A stretch of 64,000 nucleotides of DNA from the NCBI GenBank assembly GCA_024693505.1, contig JAILKU010000136.1:1-64000 (forward strand), given 5' to 3'. Within the stretch, counting starts at the first letter, position 1. The number at the start of each line of letters is the position of its first letter. A program made the translations under genes and the position numbers. The notes beneath the pieces were generated by a model. That model was not told the DNA's origin, ran no database searches, and saw only the letters and a list, made by a program, of their open reading frames with translations. Positions 33,766-42,567 of the stretch are shown here, piece by piece. The stretch comes from Bacteroidaceae bacterium. Its GTDB lineage: Bacteria; Bacteroidota; Bacteroidia; Bacteroidales; Bacteroidaceae.

Positions 33766-34905
33766 TTATTTCAAGAGCTTGTAGTATTCTGTGAGTCCGA
33801 GCAGATAACAGCCGGTACCGTAGTCCTCGAAGTCGGGAACAGATTCGAAGGTGACGGGCTGTCCGGCTGAAGGATCTTTGCCTGTACCTTGTGCCCAGCC
33901 GAGGGAACCGTCTTCGTGGAGGCACGACCTGAGAGCCTGCCATGCGCTGTTGCATGCCGGGCGGTATCGGGCATCCTTCAGCAGGCCCTGACGGATGCCC
34001 CATGCCATACCATACAGGAAGAGGGCGGTGCCCGTCATCTCGGGAGTGGGGTAGTCGATATCGCTCACCAGCGAGGCATGCCAGAAGCCGTCCCCATGCT
34101 GGCAGTTCAGCAAGGCTTTCGACATCTTCAGGAAATCTTTCTTCATCTGCTTGTATGCCTTGTCCTTGGGCGAAAGCTGGTTCATGGCGCGTACCAGCGC
34201 CGCATACACCCATCCGTTGCCCCGGCTCCAGTAGCAGTTCTGGCCGTCCTTTTCCTTATAGGGCGGAACGTAGTCGGCGTCGCGCCACCACAGCCCTTCC
34301 TTTTCATTGAACAGCCCGCCGCCGCATTCGTTTCGGCTCCAGAGGTACATTCTGAACGCATGGTCCCGATACTTCATCTCGCCAGTCAGTCGTGCTACCT
34401 GCATATAGAGCGGCATGGCCATCTGAATGGCATCTATCCACGTCCACCATCCGTATAGTGCATTGGCCCCTACCTGCTTCTTCGTGTTGGGCGTCTGCAT
34501 CTGATGGTCCAGGTTGGCAATGACGTTACCCAGCAGTTGCCTATAGTCCTTACCCGTGTAAGGCAGCAGTTCAACATAGGTCTGTGCACAGCACTGGTCG
34601 TCGGCGTCGCAGGTATTCACGCCATTGCGAGGCGTCCATTGATGATAGTCGGCCCATCGAATGGCATAGTCCACGTATCGCTCTTGAGGGTCGAGGGTCT
34701 GCAGGGCCATCAGTCCTTCGTAATAAACGGCCCGGGTCCATAGCGACGAAGGTCGTATGCGCTTTACGTTGGTGGGCACGGTGGGGTCGGCATACTTTGC
34801 CATAAAATAGTCGTTGGTCTTCCGGGCGGCTTGGAGCACCTCGGACTGAGCAAGGGCTGGAGCATAATTGCAGCAGCAGATGAAGATGAACAGAAGAATT
34901 CTCAT
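33766..34905 (-). CDS. GH105 unsaturated rhamnogalacturonyl/uronyl hydrolase, secreted
   Basis: A 379-residue exported alpha/alpha-barrel enzyme. Signal peptide to about residue 19 (ALAQ). Family blocks are WTRAVYYEGLMAL, DYHQWTPRNGVNTCDADDQCCAQTYVEL (with the catalytic-type Asp), YGWWTWIDAIQMAMPLYMQVARLTG and YWSRGNGWVYAALVRAM. It hydrolyses the delta-4,5-unsaturated uronic acid left by polysaccharide lyases. Third gene of the minus-strand operon GUS-GH2-GH105, converging with the GH43 gene with only 38 bp between stops. Confidence 0.9.
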   Translation of the reverse strand: MRILLFIFICCCNYAPALAQSEVLQAARKTNDYFMAKYADPTVPTNVKRIRPSSLWTRAVYYEGLMALQTLDPQERYVDYAIRWADYHQWTPRNGVNTCDADDQCCAQTYVELLPYTGKDYRQLLGNVIANLDHQMQTPNTKKQVGANALYGWWTWIDAIQMAMPLYMQVARLTGEMKYRDHAFRMYLWSRNECGGGLFNEKEGLWWRDADYVPPYKEKDGQNCYWSRGNGWVYAALVRAMNQLSPKDKAYKQMKKDFLKMSKALLNCQHGDGFWHASLVSDIDYPTPEMTGTALFLYGMAWGIRQGLLKDARYRPACNSAWQALRSCLHEDGSLGWAQGTGKDPSAGQPVTFESVPDFEDYGTGCYLLGLTEYYKLLK

Positions 34906-34961
34906 ATACGAAATAAAGGTTCAATAGGTTCAAGGGTTCCCCTTTAAGGGGGCTAGGGGGT

Positions 34962-37340
34962 CTATTTCGTTTCAAGTGTCAGCGTTACGGGCTTGAAGGT
35001 ACCGGATGAAGTCTTCAGCGTGATTCTCGACGGCTTCCGTCCGCTGCGCAGGATGACGGTAGCACGTCCCTGCCACAACTTGCGGTGGTCTACGGCATTC
35101 AACTCGTCGCTACTGATGTCTCCGTTTGTGACGGCCACGATGCGGGCATTGCCCTCCACCTCGAACTTCAGTTCGTCCTGATTGGCCAGGCAGCAGCGTC
35201 CCTTGCTGTCCACAGCGGTAATGCATACATGCTGCAGGTCCATACCGTCGGCCTGCCAGTCGCTGTTGTCAGCCTCGGCCACTAATCTGACGGGCTTTCC
35301 GGTCGTCTCCAAGGCATGACGGGCCACGGCCTTACCGTTCCTGTAGCCGACAGCCTCCAATTTGCCCTTCTTGTAGGCTATCTTTCCCCAACGTATCTGA
35401 TTGCGCATCTTCTCGTCGAGGGGGTTCTTCTTCTTGCCCAGGCTCTTGCCGTTCAAAAGGAGCTCCACCTCGTCGCAATTGGTATAGACGTAGATGTCGG
35501 CCTCCGAACCGTCCGGGCGATTCCACAGTTCCGACATACGGTCGCCCGCCATCTTCACACCGTTCCACATCTCGGCCTTCTCACTCTCCATCACACCGAT
35601 GTGAACGAGGGGCTCCTCGGGTTTGAAGATAGAACGCATGAGGTAGGCCTTAGGTTTGGGTGTGAGGTCGATGTAGAACACACCCTGCGCCCAGCCCTTC
35701 TGCGGCCATCCCATGCTTTCGCCCAGGTAGTCGATGGCGCCCCAATAGGCCAGTCCAATTACCTTGTCGAGGTCCATCCCGAAGAAGTTCTGTCCCATGG
35801 CCTGCGTGGAGGCCTCGCTCTGATAGAACGTCATCCAGGGGAATCGGCGTCCGTCGCCGGGGAAATACATATATCTGTAATTGTAGGCCTGAACGTCGGT
35901 CTGCATAGCCAGGTTGCAGGGTAGTGAGTCGGTCTGCCAGTTGCGGTAGCGCGGGTGCATGGCAACGGTAACCAATCGGGTGGAGTCGTAGCGTGCTACG
36001 GCCAGTCGCATCATCTTGTAGCAGGTCACGCCGAAGTCGCCGAACGGCTGGTTGGGTTCCTGCTGCAGTTCATTGCCCAGGCTCCAGAGCACGACGGAGG
36101 GTGAGTTGCGGTCGCGCTTCACCCACTCGGTGATGTCCTGTGCCCAGTGGTTCAAGAAGGGTACGCGGCCTCCAGAATGCTGGTCGGTCCACTTATCATA
36201 CAACTCATCGACAAGCAGGATGCCGTATTTGTCGCAGAGCCTGACGAAGTCGCGGCTATATGGGTTGTGCGAGGTGCGGATATGGTTCATGCCGAACTCC
36301 TTCATCAGCTTCAGGCGTTTCTCGATGGCTCGCGGATAGGCTGCGGCACCCAGCGCGCCCAAAGTGTGGTGGTTGGCATAGCCCTTCAGCAGCACTTTCT
36401 TCCCGTTTAGCTTCAGTCCGAACGACGGCCCTATCTCAATGGTGCGAATGCCGAACTTCTCGCTATACGCATCGGCTACCGTTCCATCCTCGCGAAGCAG
36501 GGCCACCTCGGCCCGATACAGGTTGGGGTGGTCTGTGTCCCACAGTTGAGCATTGGCAATCTCCACCTCCTTCAGCCGGGTCTCCTGGGTTCTTGACGGT
36601 GTCTCGCGACTGATGGTTTCCGTCGTCTCGCTCACCAGCTTGCCCTGCGGGTCGTAGATGCGCAGGCGGGCCGTGGCCTTCTTGGCGCGTCCGCCGAAGG
36701 TCATCTCGGCACTTACGGATACGAACCGGTTCTGGCGAGTGGTGATGAAGAGCGGATGGCGTCCGAGGTAGAGGTCGGCAGCCGTGGTTACCATGCTAAC
36801 GTTGCGGAACAGTCCGCCGCCGGTGTACCAGCGCGAAGCCTTCTCGCTCATCGTGTTTGCCTCCACGATAATCTCGTTGGGCTTTCCGTAGCGCAGCTGA
36901 TCGGTTACGTCAATCTCGAATCCCACGTAGCCGTAGTCCGTGCCCCCGATGCGTTTGCCGTTCAGGAACACGTCGCCTACAAGCATGATGCCTTCGAAGT
37001 CGAGCAGCACGCGGCGCCCCTTCCATTCGGCCGGCGGGGTGACGGTCTTGCGGTAATAGCCTTTGCCTATCTCCTTGAAACCGCGGGCTGACAGGCGGCT
37101 CCTGATGTTGGCGGCCACATCGCTGTTGTCGGCCTTCTCGTCGGCTGACGGCGCCACCCAGGGCTGTTCTATCTGGAAGTCGTGGGGAACATCCACTGTC
37201 CCGGCATCAGCGAATGATGCCTGGCGGCTAAACTCCCAGCCGTAGTTCAGACTCTCTGTCTGCCTGGGTGATGTGCTTTGTGCTAGACAGGCAGATGAAA
37301 TGAGAAAGAGGAATGATAAACCAGTCAGTGGTCGTTTCAT
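34962..37340 (-). CDS. GH2 family beta-galactosidase-like enzyme with DUF4982, secreted
   Basis: A 792-residue exported hydrolase. After the signal peptide (CLAQ, about residue 21) come the GH2 sugar-binding domain (LNYGWEFSRQ, DVPHDFQIEQPW), the immunoglobulin-like domain, and a TIM barrel beginning LKGYANHHTLGALG and IRTSHNPYSRDFVRLCDKYGILLVDELYD. The acid/base Glu is in VVLWSLGNELQQ; the nucleophile is probably the Glu in YQSEAST. The C-terminus has a DUF4982-like domain (VYTNCDEVELLLNGKSLG) and an Ig-like end. It is the middle gene of the operon with a beta-glucuronidase and GH105. Substrate is likely beta-linked galactose, but GH2 specificity cannot be fixed by sequence reading. Confidence 0.88.
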   Translation of the reverse strand: MKRPLTGLSFLFLISSACLAQSTSPRQTESLNYGWEFSRQASFADAGTVDVPHDFQIEQPWVAPSADEKADNSDVAANIRSRLSARGFKEIGKGYYRKTVTPPAEWKGRRVLLDFEGIMLVGDVFLNGKRIGGTDYGYVGFEIDVTDQLRYGKPNEIIVEANTMSEKASRWYTGGGLFRNVSMVTTAADLYLGRHPLFITTRQNRFVSVSAEMTFGGRAKKATARLRIYDPQGKLVSETTETISRETPSRTQETRLKEVEIANAQLWDTDHPNLYRAEVALLREDGTVADAYSEKFGIRTIEIGPSFGLKLNGKKVLLKGYANHHTLGALGAAAYPRAIEKRLKLMKEFGMNHIRTSHNPYSRDFVRLCDKYGILLVDELYDKWTDQHSGGRVPFLNHWAQDITEWVKRDRNSPSVVLWSLGNELQQEPNQPFGDFGVTCYKMMRLAVARYDSTRLVTVAMHPRYRNWQTDSLPCNLAMQTDVQAYNYRYMYFPGDGRRFPWMTFYQSEASTQAMGQNFFGMDLDKVIGLAYWGAIDYLGESMGWPQKGWAQGVFYIDLTPKPKAYLMRSIFKPEEPLVHIGVMESEKAEMWNGVKMAGDRMSELWNRPDGSEADIYVYTNCDEVELLLNGKSLGKKKNPLDEKMRNQIRWGKIAYKKGKLEAVGYRNGKAVARHALETTGKPVRLVAEADNSDWQADGMDLQHVCITAVDSKGRCCLANQDELKFEVEGNARIVAVTNGDISSDELNAVDHRKLWQGRATVILRSGRKPSRITLKTSSGTFKPVTLTLETK

Positions 37341-37361
37341 ATTGGTCTGATGTAGATGCCT

Positions 37362-39167
37362 TTATTTCCCTTCGTACCACGCCTTCAGCACGTAGAAAGC
37401 TTTCTTCTTCTCGCCGCGGTCGGAGTAGATTCCCTTCATGTTGTAGTAGTCCTGAATGCCGGTCAGTACGCGTCGGGGCGACCGGAAGTCTTTCAGAATC
37501 CAGGGCGTAGTGCCGCTGAGACCCTCTATCTTGTCCAGCATGGCACAGTTCTCGCGGTACAGGTTCTCCTGGAACTCCTCGGTCCATCGCTGGTTCTTGT
37601 CGCCGTGCAGGCCATACTTGGCACCTCCGCCGAACTCGCTGATAATAACGGGCTTGTCGTAGGGTATCTCCCACGTCATCTTCGGGGCGTCGTTCACGTC
37701 GCGATACCAGCCGATGTATTGGTTGAAGGATACGACATCCACGTATTCGTGCATGTTGTCCTGCAGGCGGTTATGGTAGTTCGAGGCTCCCGTCACCTCC
37801 ATTGCCATAGAGATGAGGCGGGTGTCGTCCAGGCTGCGGGCATGGCGTGCCAGACGGCCCAGGAACTGGTCGCGCTCGGCTGAGTGAGGTGTCTCGTTGG
37901 CTATCGACCAGATGATGACGTTGGCGCGGTTCTGGTCGCGGGCTATCATATCGGTCAGCTGCCGTTCTGCATTCTCGTAAGTCTGCAGACTCTTCCAGGC
38001 AATGGTCCAATAGACGGGAATCTCCGACCATACCAGGATGCCCATTCGCTCGGCTTCGCGCACTGCATATTCGTTGTGGGGATAATGGGCCAGGCGCACG
38101 TAGTTGCATCCCAGCTCCTTCGCCCAGGAAAGGAGCGTGTGGGCGTCTGCTGTTGAATTGGCTCGCCCGCCGCCGAAGGGCTTCTCTTCGTGGATGCTGA
38201 TGCCTTTCAGGAAAATGGGCTGCCCGTTCAGGAGAATCCGCTTGCCGCGCGTAGAGATGGTGCGGAAGCCTATGGAGTCCACGATGGTCTGGCTGCCCGT
38301 ACTGAGTTCTACGCGATAGCGCTTGGGGGAGTCGGGCGACCATCGCTGCAGGTTCTTGACCTGTAGCACGGCGCTGGCCTTGCCGCTGTTGTCGGTGGCG
38401 AGCTGCTGCTCTATCTTCAGTTCAGGAATGCGCAGGGCGATGGTCTTGCCGGCCTCGGCCTTGTTCAGTTTAGCGCTGAAGACTATCTCGCTGACATTCT
38501 TCTTGAGGCTCGGCTTCTTGTCGAGGTAGAGCTTGTAGTTTTCCAGGTATGTCGGTTCCACGCTGACCAGCAGCACGTCGCGGGTGATGCCCCCGTAGTT
38601 CCACCAGTCAAAGATCTGTGTGGGCACATCCTCGGCATGCCGCTTGTTGTCCACCTTCACGATGACGGTGTTCTCACCGTCGCGCAGCATCTCGGTCACG
38701 TCGTAGTTGAACGGCGTGAAACCGCCTACGTGGTGCCCGGCCTTCTTGCCGTTCACATAGACATGGGCATCGTAGTTGACGGCACCAAAATATAATAATG
38801 TATGTTGTCCGGCCTGCTGGTGATAATCGAAGCTCCGCTTCAGCCAGACCGTACCCTCGTAGAAGAAGAGACGTTCGTCCTGCGTGTTCCAGTCGCCCGG
38901 CACCTGCATCGTGGGTGCCTTGTCGAAGTCGTATTCGATAAGGTCTTCGGGCCGCTGCGGCTTCGCGTTGCGGAAGAATCCCGAATTGGTCGGGTTCATG
39001 CGATAGTCGTAGTAGCCTTCCTCCTGCACATCGATGATGTAGTTCCACGCACCGTTCAGTGAGACGGTTTCGCGTGCCAGTACGTTACCAATCTGCGGCA
39101 CTTCCTTTGCCGTTGCTGCTGCCAGGCTCAGACACCAGAGCAGGCATGTCGTCTTAATTCTCCTCAT
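37362..39167 (-). CDS. GH2 beta-glucuronidase, secreted
   Basis: A 601-residue exported enzyme that removes terminal beta-glucuronic acid. Signal peptide to about residue 20. The GH2 sandwich (LNGAWNYIIDVQEEGYYDY) and Ig-like domains are followed by the TIM barrel with acid/base Glu425 in IIWSIANETPHS and nucleophile Glu511 in IISEFGGG. An NxK motif (Asn576, Lys578 in YYNMKGIY) matches the carboxylate-recognising motif of known beta-glucuronidases such as the E. coli enzyme, which supports uronide specificity. First gene of a three-gene operon. Its leader of about 210 bp contains the 22-bp array C. Released glucuronate would feed the adjacent exuT-uxuA-uxaC operon. Confidence 0.92.
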   Translation of the reverse strand: MRRIKTTCLLWCLSLAAATAKEVPQIGNVLARETVSLNGAWNYIIDVQEEGYYDYRMNPTNSGFFRNAKPQRPEDLIEYDFDKAPTMQVPGDWNTQDERLFFYEGTVWLKRSFDYHQQAGQHTLLYFGAVNYDAHVYVNGKKAGHHVGGFTPFNYDVTEMLRDGENTVIVKVDNKRHAEDVPTQIFDWWNYGGITRDVLLVSVEPTYLENYKLYLDKKPSLKKNVSEIVFSAKLNKAEAGKTIALRIPELKIEQQLATDNSGKASAVLQVKNLQRWSPDSPKRYRVELSTGSQTIVDSIGFRTISTRGKRILLNGQPIFLKGISIHEEKPFGGGRANSTADAHTLLSWAKELGCNYVRLAHYPHNEYAVREAERMGILVWSEIPVYWTIAWKSLQTYENAERQLTDMIARDQNRANVIIWSIANETPHSAERDQFLGRLARHARSLDDTRLISMAMEVTGASNYHNRLQDNMHEYVDVVSFNQYIGWYRDVNDAPKMTWEIPYDKPVIISEFGGGAKYGLHGDKNQRWTEEFQENLYRENCAMLDKIEGLSGTTPWILKDFRSPRRVLTGIQDYYNMKGIYSDRGEKKKAFYVLKAWYEGK

Positions 39168-39226
39168 TCTTATTTTGGTTATGGTTTGTTATAATCTTTG
39201 CTCTCGCTCCGCCTTCTTTTCGGACC

Positions 39227-39299
39227 TCGGTGTAGGAAAGGCAAAACATCGGTGTTGAATCGTTAAAACATCGGTGTAGGAAAGGCAAAACAACGGCGT
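39227..39299. repeat. 22-bp tandem array C
   Basis: The core TCGGTGT starts at 39227, 39249 and 39271 and a variant (ACGGCGT) at 39293, exactly 22 bp apart. Alternate units share longer flanks (GTAGGAAAGGCAAAACA twice). The sequence is unrelated to arrays A and B but the period is the same. Confidence 0.8.
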
Positions 39300-39384
39300 T
39301 GTTTTTTTGCCCGCCTTTTGGTGTTTTTGTGCTAATTGTGCTTCGATGTCTGCCCGAATCGGCGTAACTGATACATTCCAACCG

Positions 39385-39392
39385 CAAAAGTA
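39385..39392 (-). promoter_or_regulatory. -7 element of the beta-glucuronidase operon
   Basis: TACTTTTG on the minus strand fits TAnnTTTG; it implies a leader of about 210 nt. Confidence 0.5.
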
Positions 39393-39590
39393 CAAATATT
39401 TTTGAAAACTGCGTGCACTTTGGTCTTAAAAGTAAAGGAAATCCCTAAATAATGGTGATAATTCCTGTAAGGCGTACTCTGCAGCGAGCTTTAGTCCGGC
39501 ATACATTGGATGAACACAAGCCCGACATAAGCTCAACACAAGCCCCCGATGATGTGAATAGTGTTAATTTAATGTTAAAATTGGCGCTTG

Positions 39591-39624
39591 TTTGCAATGG
39601 TAAGCCGGAAATTGCGTATTTTTG
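39591..39624 (+). promoter_or_regulatory. Promoter of the Gfo/Idh/MocA gene
   Basis: TTTG at 39591-39594 and TATTTTTG at 39617-39624, 32 bp before the ATG; the spacing of 22 bp is slightly long. Confidence 0.6.
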
Positions 39625-39655
39625 ACAAGCAAAAGCACAATTTCATATAAATACT

Positions 39656-41176
39656 ATGAGCAAAAACATATCCAGACGGAGTTTCATCAAGACAAGCGGG
39701 GCAGCCACCCTGGGCATGATGATTGTGCCCGGCACGGTACTCGGCCGGCGCTTTGGCCATACAGCCCCCAGTGACAAACTGAATATCGCCGGTATCGGTA
39801 TCGGCGGAGTAGGGCGGCGCAACCTCAAGAACATGGCCACGGAGAACATCGTGGCCCTGTGCGATGTGGATTGGAGATATGCCGACAAGACGTTCCGCGA
39901 CTATCCGAATGCCCGCCGCTTCAAGGACTGGCGCGTGATGTTCGACCAGATGGGCAAGGACATAGATGCCATCCTGGTGGCTACTCCCGACCATACTCAT
40001 GCCTGCATCTCAGCCCATGCGATGACGCTGGGCAAGCATGTCTATTGCCAGAAGCCGCTCACCCATTCGGTCTATGAGTCGCGTCTGCTGGCCAAGCTGG
40101 CAAAGAAATACCGTGTAGCTACCCAGATGGGCAACCAGGGCAACTCCTTCGACTGGTGCCGGCGCATAGCGGAATGGATTTGGGCAGGCGAGATTGGCGA
40201 GGTGAAAGAGGTTCATTGCTGGACGGACCGTCCCATTTGGCCCCAGGGTCTGAACCTGCCCACCGAGGAAATGCCCGTTCCCGAGACGCTCGACTGGGGC
40301 CTCTGGCTGGGTCCTGCCCTGAAACGTCCCTACAATTCTGTGTATCTGCCCTGGAACTGGCGCGGATGGTACGACTTCGGAACAGGTGCCCTGGGCGATA
40401 TGGCCTGCCATATCATGGACCCCATCTGCTGGGCACTCGACCTGGGTTACCCCACCGAGGTGGAGGCGAGCTCTACGCTGAGCAACCTCTATTCGGCGCC
40501 CTATGCCGAGATGATTACCTACACCTTCCCGGCTCGTCCGAAGAAGGGTAAGGTGAAGATGCCTGAGGTGAAGGTAACTTGGTACGACGGCGGCCTGATG
40601 CCTCCCCGTCCTGCAGAGCTGGAGGACGGCGATATGATGGGCGACGAGAACGGCGGTCTGCTCTTCATCGGCACGAAGGGCAAGATCATGGCCGGCTGCT
40701 ACGGCATGAATCCCACTCTGCTGCCCAAGAAGAAGATGGAGGGATGGAAAGAGCCTGCACCCATCCTGCGCCGTGTGCCGGGCGGCACGGGCGACATCTG
40801 GAGCACCGATGCGCACGAGCAGGATTGGATCCGGGCCTGCAAGGAAAGTCCGGAGAACCGCGTCGAGGCCTCTTCCAACTTCCAGTTCTCAGGTCCCTTC
40901 ACCGAGATGGTGGATATGGGCGTTATTGCCGTTCGTCTGGCTGGCCTCTACGGTCTGCATCGCAAACTCAAGTGGGACGGGCAGAACATGCGCTTCACCA
41001 ATATTTCAGAGAACGACAAGATAAAGATTGTGAACTACGATGCATTCAGCGTCATAGACGGCGACCCGCGCTTCGACCGCCGCTTTGCCGACTTCAATGC
41101 CCGCGAAATGGCCGAGGAATGGGTTAAGCATACCTATCACAACGGCTACTCGCTGCCCGATATGCCCAAAGACTAA
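39656..41176 (+). CDS. Tat-exported Gfo/Idh/MocA-family oxidoreductase
   Basis: A 506-residue NAD(P)-binding protein with a twin-arginine signal (ISRRSFIKTSGAATLGMMIVPGTVLG), so it is exported folded with its cofactor. The Rossmann motif is GIGIGGVGRRNLKNM (about residue 43), with LVATPDHTHACISAHAMTLGKHVYCQKPLTHS as the nucleotide/substrate block containing the family EKP-like QKP. The family includes GH109 alpha-N-acetylgalactosaminidases and sugar dehydrogenases; assignment to either is not possible here. It is followed after 46 bp by a secreted sugar-isomerase-like protein, a common pairing in Bacteroidota, suggesting joint oxidation and epimerisation of periplasmic sugars. Confidence 0.88.
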   Translation: MSKNISRRSFIKTSGAATLGMMIVPGTVLGRRFGHTAPSDKLNIAGIGIGGVGRRNLKNMATENIVALCDVDWRYADKTFRDYPNARRFKDWRVMFDQMGKDIDAILVATPDHTHACISAHAMTLGKHVYCQKPLTHSVYESRLLAKLAKKYRVATQMGNQGNSFDWCRRIAEWIWAGEIGEVKEVHCWTDRPIWPQGLNLPTEEMPVPETLDWGLWLGPALKRPYNSVYLPWNWRGWYDFGTGALGDMACHIMDPICWALDLGYPTEVEASSTLSNLYSAPYAEMITYTFPARPKKGKVKMPEVKVTWYDGGLMPPRPAELEDGDMMGDENGGLLFIGTKGKIMAGCYGMNPTLLPKKKMEGWKEPAPILRRVPGGTGDIWSTDAHEQDWIRACKESPENRVEASSNFQFSGPFTEMVDMGVIAVRLAGLYGLHRKLKWDGQNMRFTNISENDKIKIVNYDAFSVIDGDPRFDRRFADFNAREMAEEWVKHTYHNGYSLPDMPKD

Positions 41177-41181
41177 TCGCA

Positions 41182-41213
41182 CCCTTGCACCTTGAACCCT
41201 TGAACCCTTGAAC
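41182..41213. repeat. Octamer array between the Gfo/Idh gene and the isomerase gene
   Basis: Four 8-bp units, three of them identical CCTTGAAC, end just before the start of the next gene. A TTG within the array opens an alternative in-frame start at 41208. Confidence 0.7.
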
Positions 41214-41222
41214 TTTCCTCTT

Positions 41223-42074
41223 ATGATAAAGAAACTATTTCTGCTCTGCGGCCTGATGATGGCCTTAAGTACAGGCCTTCAGGCTAAGACGAAGGCCGAG
41301 AAGGCTGGTTGGAAGATAGCCGTCCAGTCCTACACTTTCCACCAGTTCAGCCTCCAGGAGGCCCTCGAAAAGTGCCAGGAGCTGGGCATCAAATACATCG
41401 AAGTCTATCCCGGCCATAAGTTGGGCGAGGGATATGGCGACCTCTCCTTCGGTCCCGACCTGGATGCCGCAACGCTGAAACGCATTCGCCAGGATGCCTC
41501 GCGCCGCGGAGTGAAGATCGCGGGGTCGGGAGTCTTCGTGTCCGACAGCGAGGCGGAATGGAACAAGTTCTTCCAGATGGCAAAGGCCATGAAGCTGGAG
41601 TACGTCACCTGCGAGCCGAACCCCGAGGATTGGGACATTGTGGAAGCCCTTTCCCGCAAGTATGGCATCAAGGTGGCTGTTCATAATCATCCCCGCCCCT
41701 CCACTTATTGGAACCCCGATGCCTTGATGCAGCTCATCCAGAACCGCGCCCGGGGAATAGGCAGCTGTGCCGATATCGGCCACTGGAACCGTCAGGGGCT
41801 GGACGAGATGGAATGTCTGCGCAGGGTGGGGGACCGCCTGATAACCTTCCACTTCAAGGATATCGCCTCGAAGCGCGGGGGTGAGGCCGAGCAGACGGAT
41901 GTCATCTGGGGCACGGGCTGCCTCAAGCTGAAGCAGATTCTCCAGCACCTCCGCGATATGAAATGGAAGGGTTATCTCGCTGTGGAATACGAGGCCAACT
42001 GGCTAAACTCGGTACCAGACATCCGCAAATCCCTCCAGTACTTTGAGTCCCTCTCGGAGGAGGTGCTCAAGTAG
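41223..42074 (+). CDS. Exported sugar phosphate isomerase/epimerase-like TIM-barrel protein
   Basis: A 283-residue protein of the xylose-isomerase-like AP endonuclease 2 superfamily; the ATG at 41223 begins the signal peptide (LFLLCGLMMALSTGLQAKT). Barrel features: WKIAVQSYTFHQFSLQEALEKCQELGIKYIEVYPG, GVKIAGSGVFV, YVTCEPNPEDWD, VAVHNHPRP, IGSCADIGHWNRQG and YLAVEYEANW, with metal-ligand-type Glu, Asp and His residues. It probably acts with the upstream oxidoreductase on a free sugar outside the cytoplasm. The TAG stop overlaps the first core of a 22-bp repeat array. Confidence 0.85.
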   Translation: MIKKLFLLCGLMMALSTGLQAKTKAEKAGWKIAVQSYTFHQFSLQEALEKCQELGIKYIEVYPGHKLGEGYGDLSFGPDLDAATLKRIRQDASRRGVKIAGSGVFVSDSEAEWNKFFQMAKAMKLEYVTCEPNPEDWDIVEALSRKYGIKVAVHNHPRPSTYWNPDALMQLIQNRARGIGSCADIGHWNRQGLDEMECLRRVGDRLITFHFKDIASKRGGEAEQTDVIWGTGCLKLKQILQHLRDMKWKGYLAVEYEANWLNSVPDIRKSLQYFESLSEEVLK

Positions 42075-42148
42075 AGGCGGGTCTTGCAGAATTTCGAGGC
42101 GGGTTTTGCAAGATTTTGAGGCGGGTTTTGCAAAACCTTGAGGCGGGT
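42074..42148. repeat. 22-bp tandem array B between convergent genes
   Basis: The core GAGGCGGGT starts at 42074, 42096, 42118 and 42140: four units with an exact 22-bp period. The spacers keep a TTGCA motif. The array fills the whole gap, from the stop of the isomerase gene to the stop of the small secreted protein gene on the other strand. Core and period equal array A at 21,344. Confidence 0.9.
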
Positions 42149-42567
42149 CAGCGCTTCAGTACTTTGTATGTCCGCTTTCCGTCCTTTACGACGTAAGTGC
42201 CCTTGGGCAGAGCGGACAGATCGACTGTAGCAGCGCCTTCGCGGGCAGAAGACTTGCGTACGAGTTTGCCCGAGAGGTCGTAGATGGCTACCGTCAGGCA
42301 GTCCTTTTCGCGGATGGTGATGGACTCAACCGAAACGGCATCGTCCGAGAAGGTCACTTTCTCTACCTCGGCGAAGGGAAACTCTACGGTCACCGCCTCT
42401 GTGGCAACCTTTATTACCTCGGGCGAAGGGAAGGTCACCTTCGGTTCCTCGGTGAAGGCGAAGCTGACGATTCCGCTTGTTGTCGTATAGAGGTTCAGCG
42501 TCTGCTGGGCAGCTGCGAAGTAGCAGCAACCCAGCAGGCATATTGTAGAAAGAATGCGTTTTACCAT
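42148..42567 (-). CDS. Small secreted protein with type IX-like C-terminal tail, coupled to the calpain-like peptidase
   Basis: A 139-residue exported protein. Signal peptide to about residue 21 (YFAAAQ). A short beta-rich part follows (TLNLYTTTSGIVSFAFTEEPKVTF, VTVEFPFAEVEKVTFSDD), then a C-terminal segment VAIYDLSGKLVRKSS...VDLSALPKGTYVVKDGKRTYKV, which resembles the type A sorting domain of the type IX secretion system. The ATG overlaps the stop of the upstream peptidase gene (ATGGTAA), so translation is probably coupled. A role as inhibitor, anchor or partner of the peptidase is a guess based on this arrangement. The domain itself is common in Prevotellaceae secreted proteins. Confidence 0.7.
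   Translation of the reverse strand: MVKRILSTICLLGCCYFAAAQQTLNLYTTTSGIVSFAFTEEPKVTFPSPEVIKVATEAVTVEFPFAEVEKVTFSDDAVSVESITIREKDCLTVAIYDLSGKLVRKSSAREGAATVDLSALPKGTYVVKDGKRTYKVLKR

Larger units (their letters stand above)
39168..39655. other. Divergent intergenic region with the GUS leader and Gfo/Idh promoter
   Basis: 488 bp without a gene. It holds the 22-bp array C (39227-39299), a minus-strand -7 element TACTTTTG (39385-39392) for the beta-glucuronidase operon, and a plus-strand promoter at 39591-39624 for the oxidoreductase gene. The array is thus transcribed in the 5' leader of the glucuronidase mRNA if the minus promoter is right. Confidence 0.6.
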
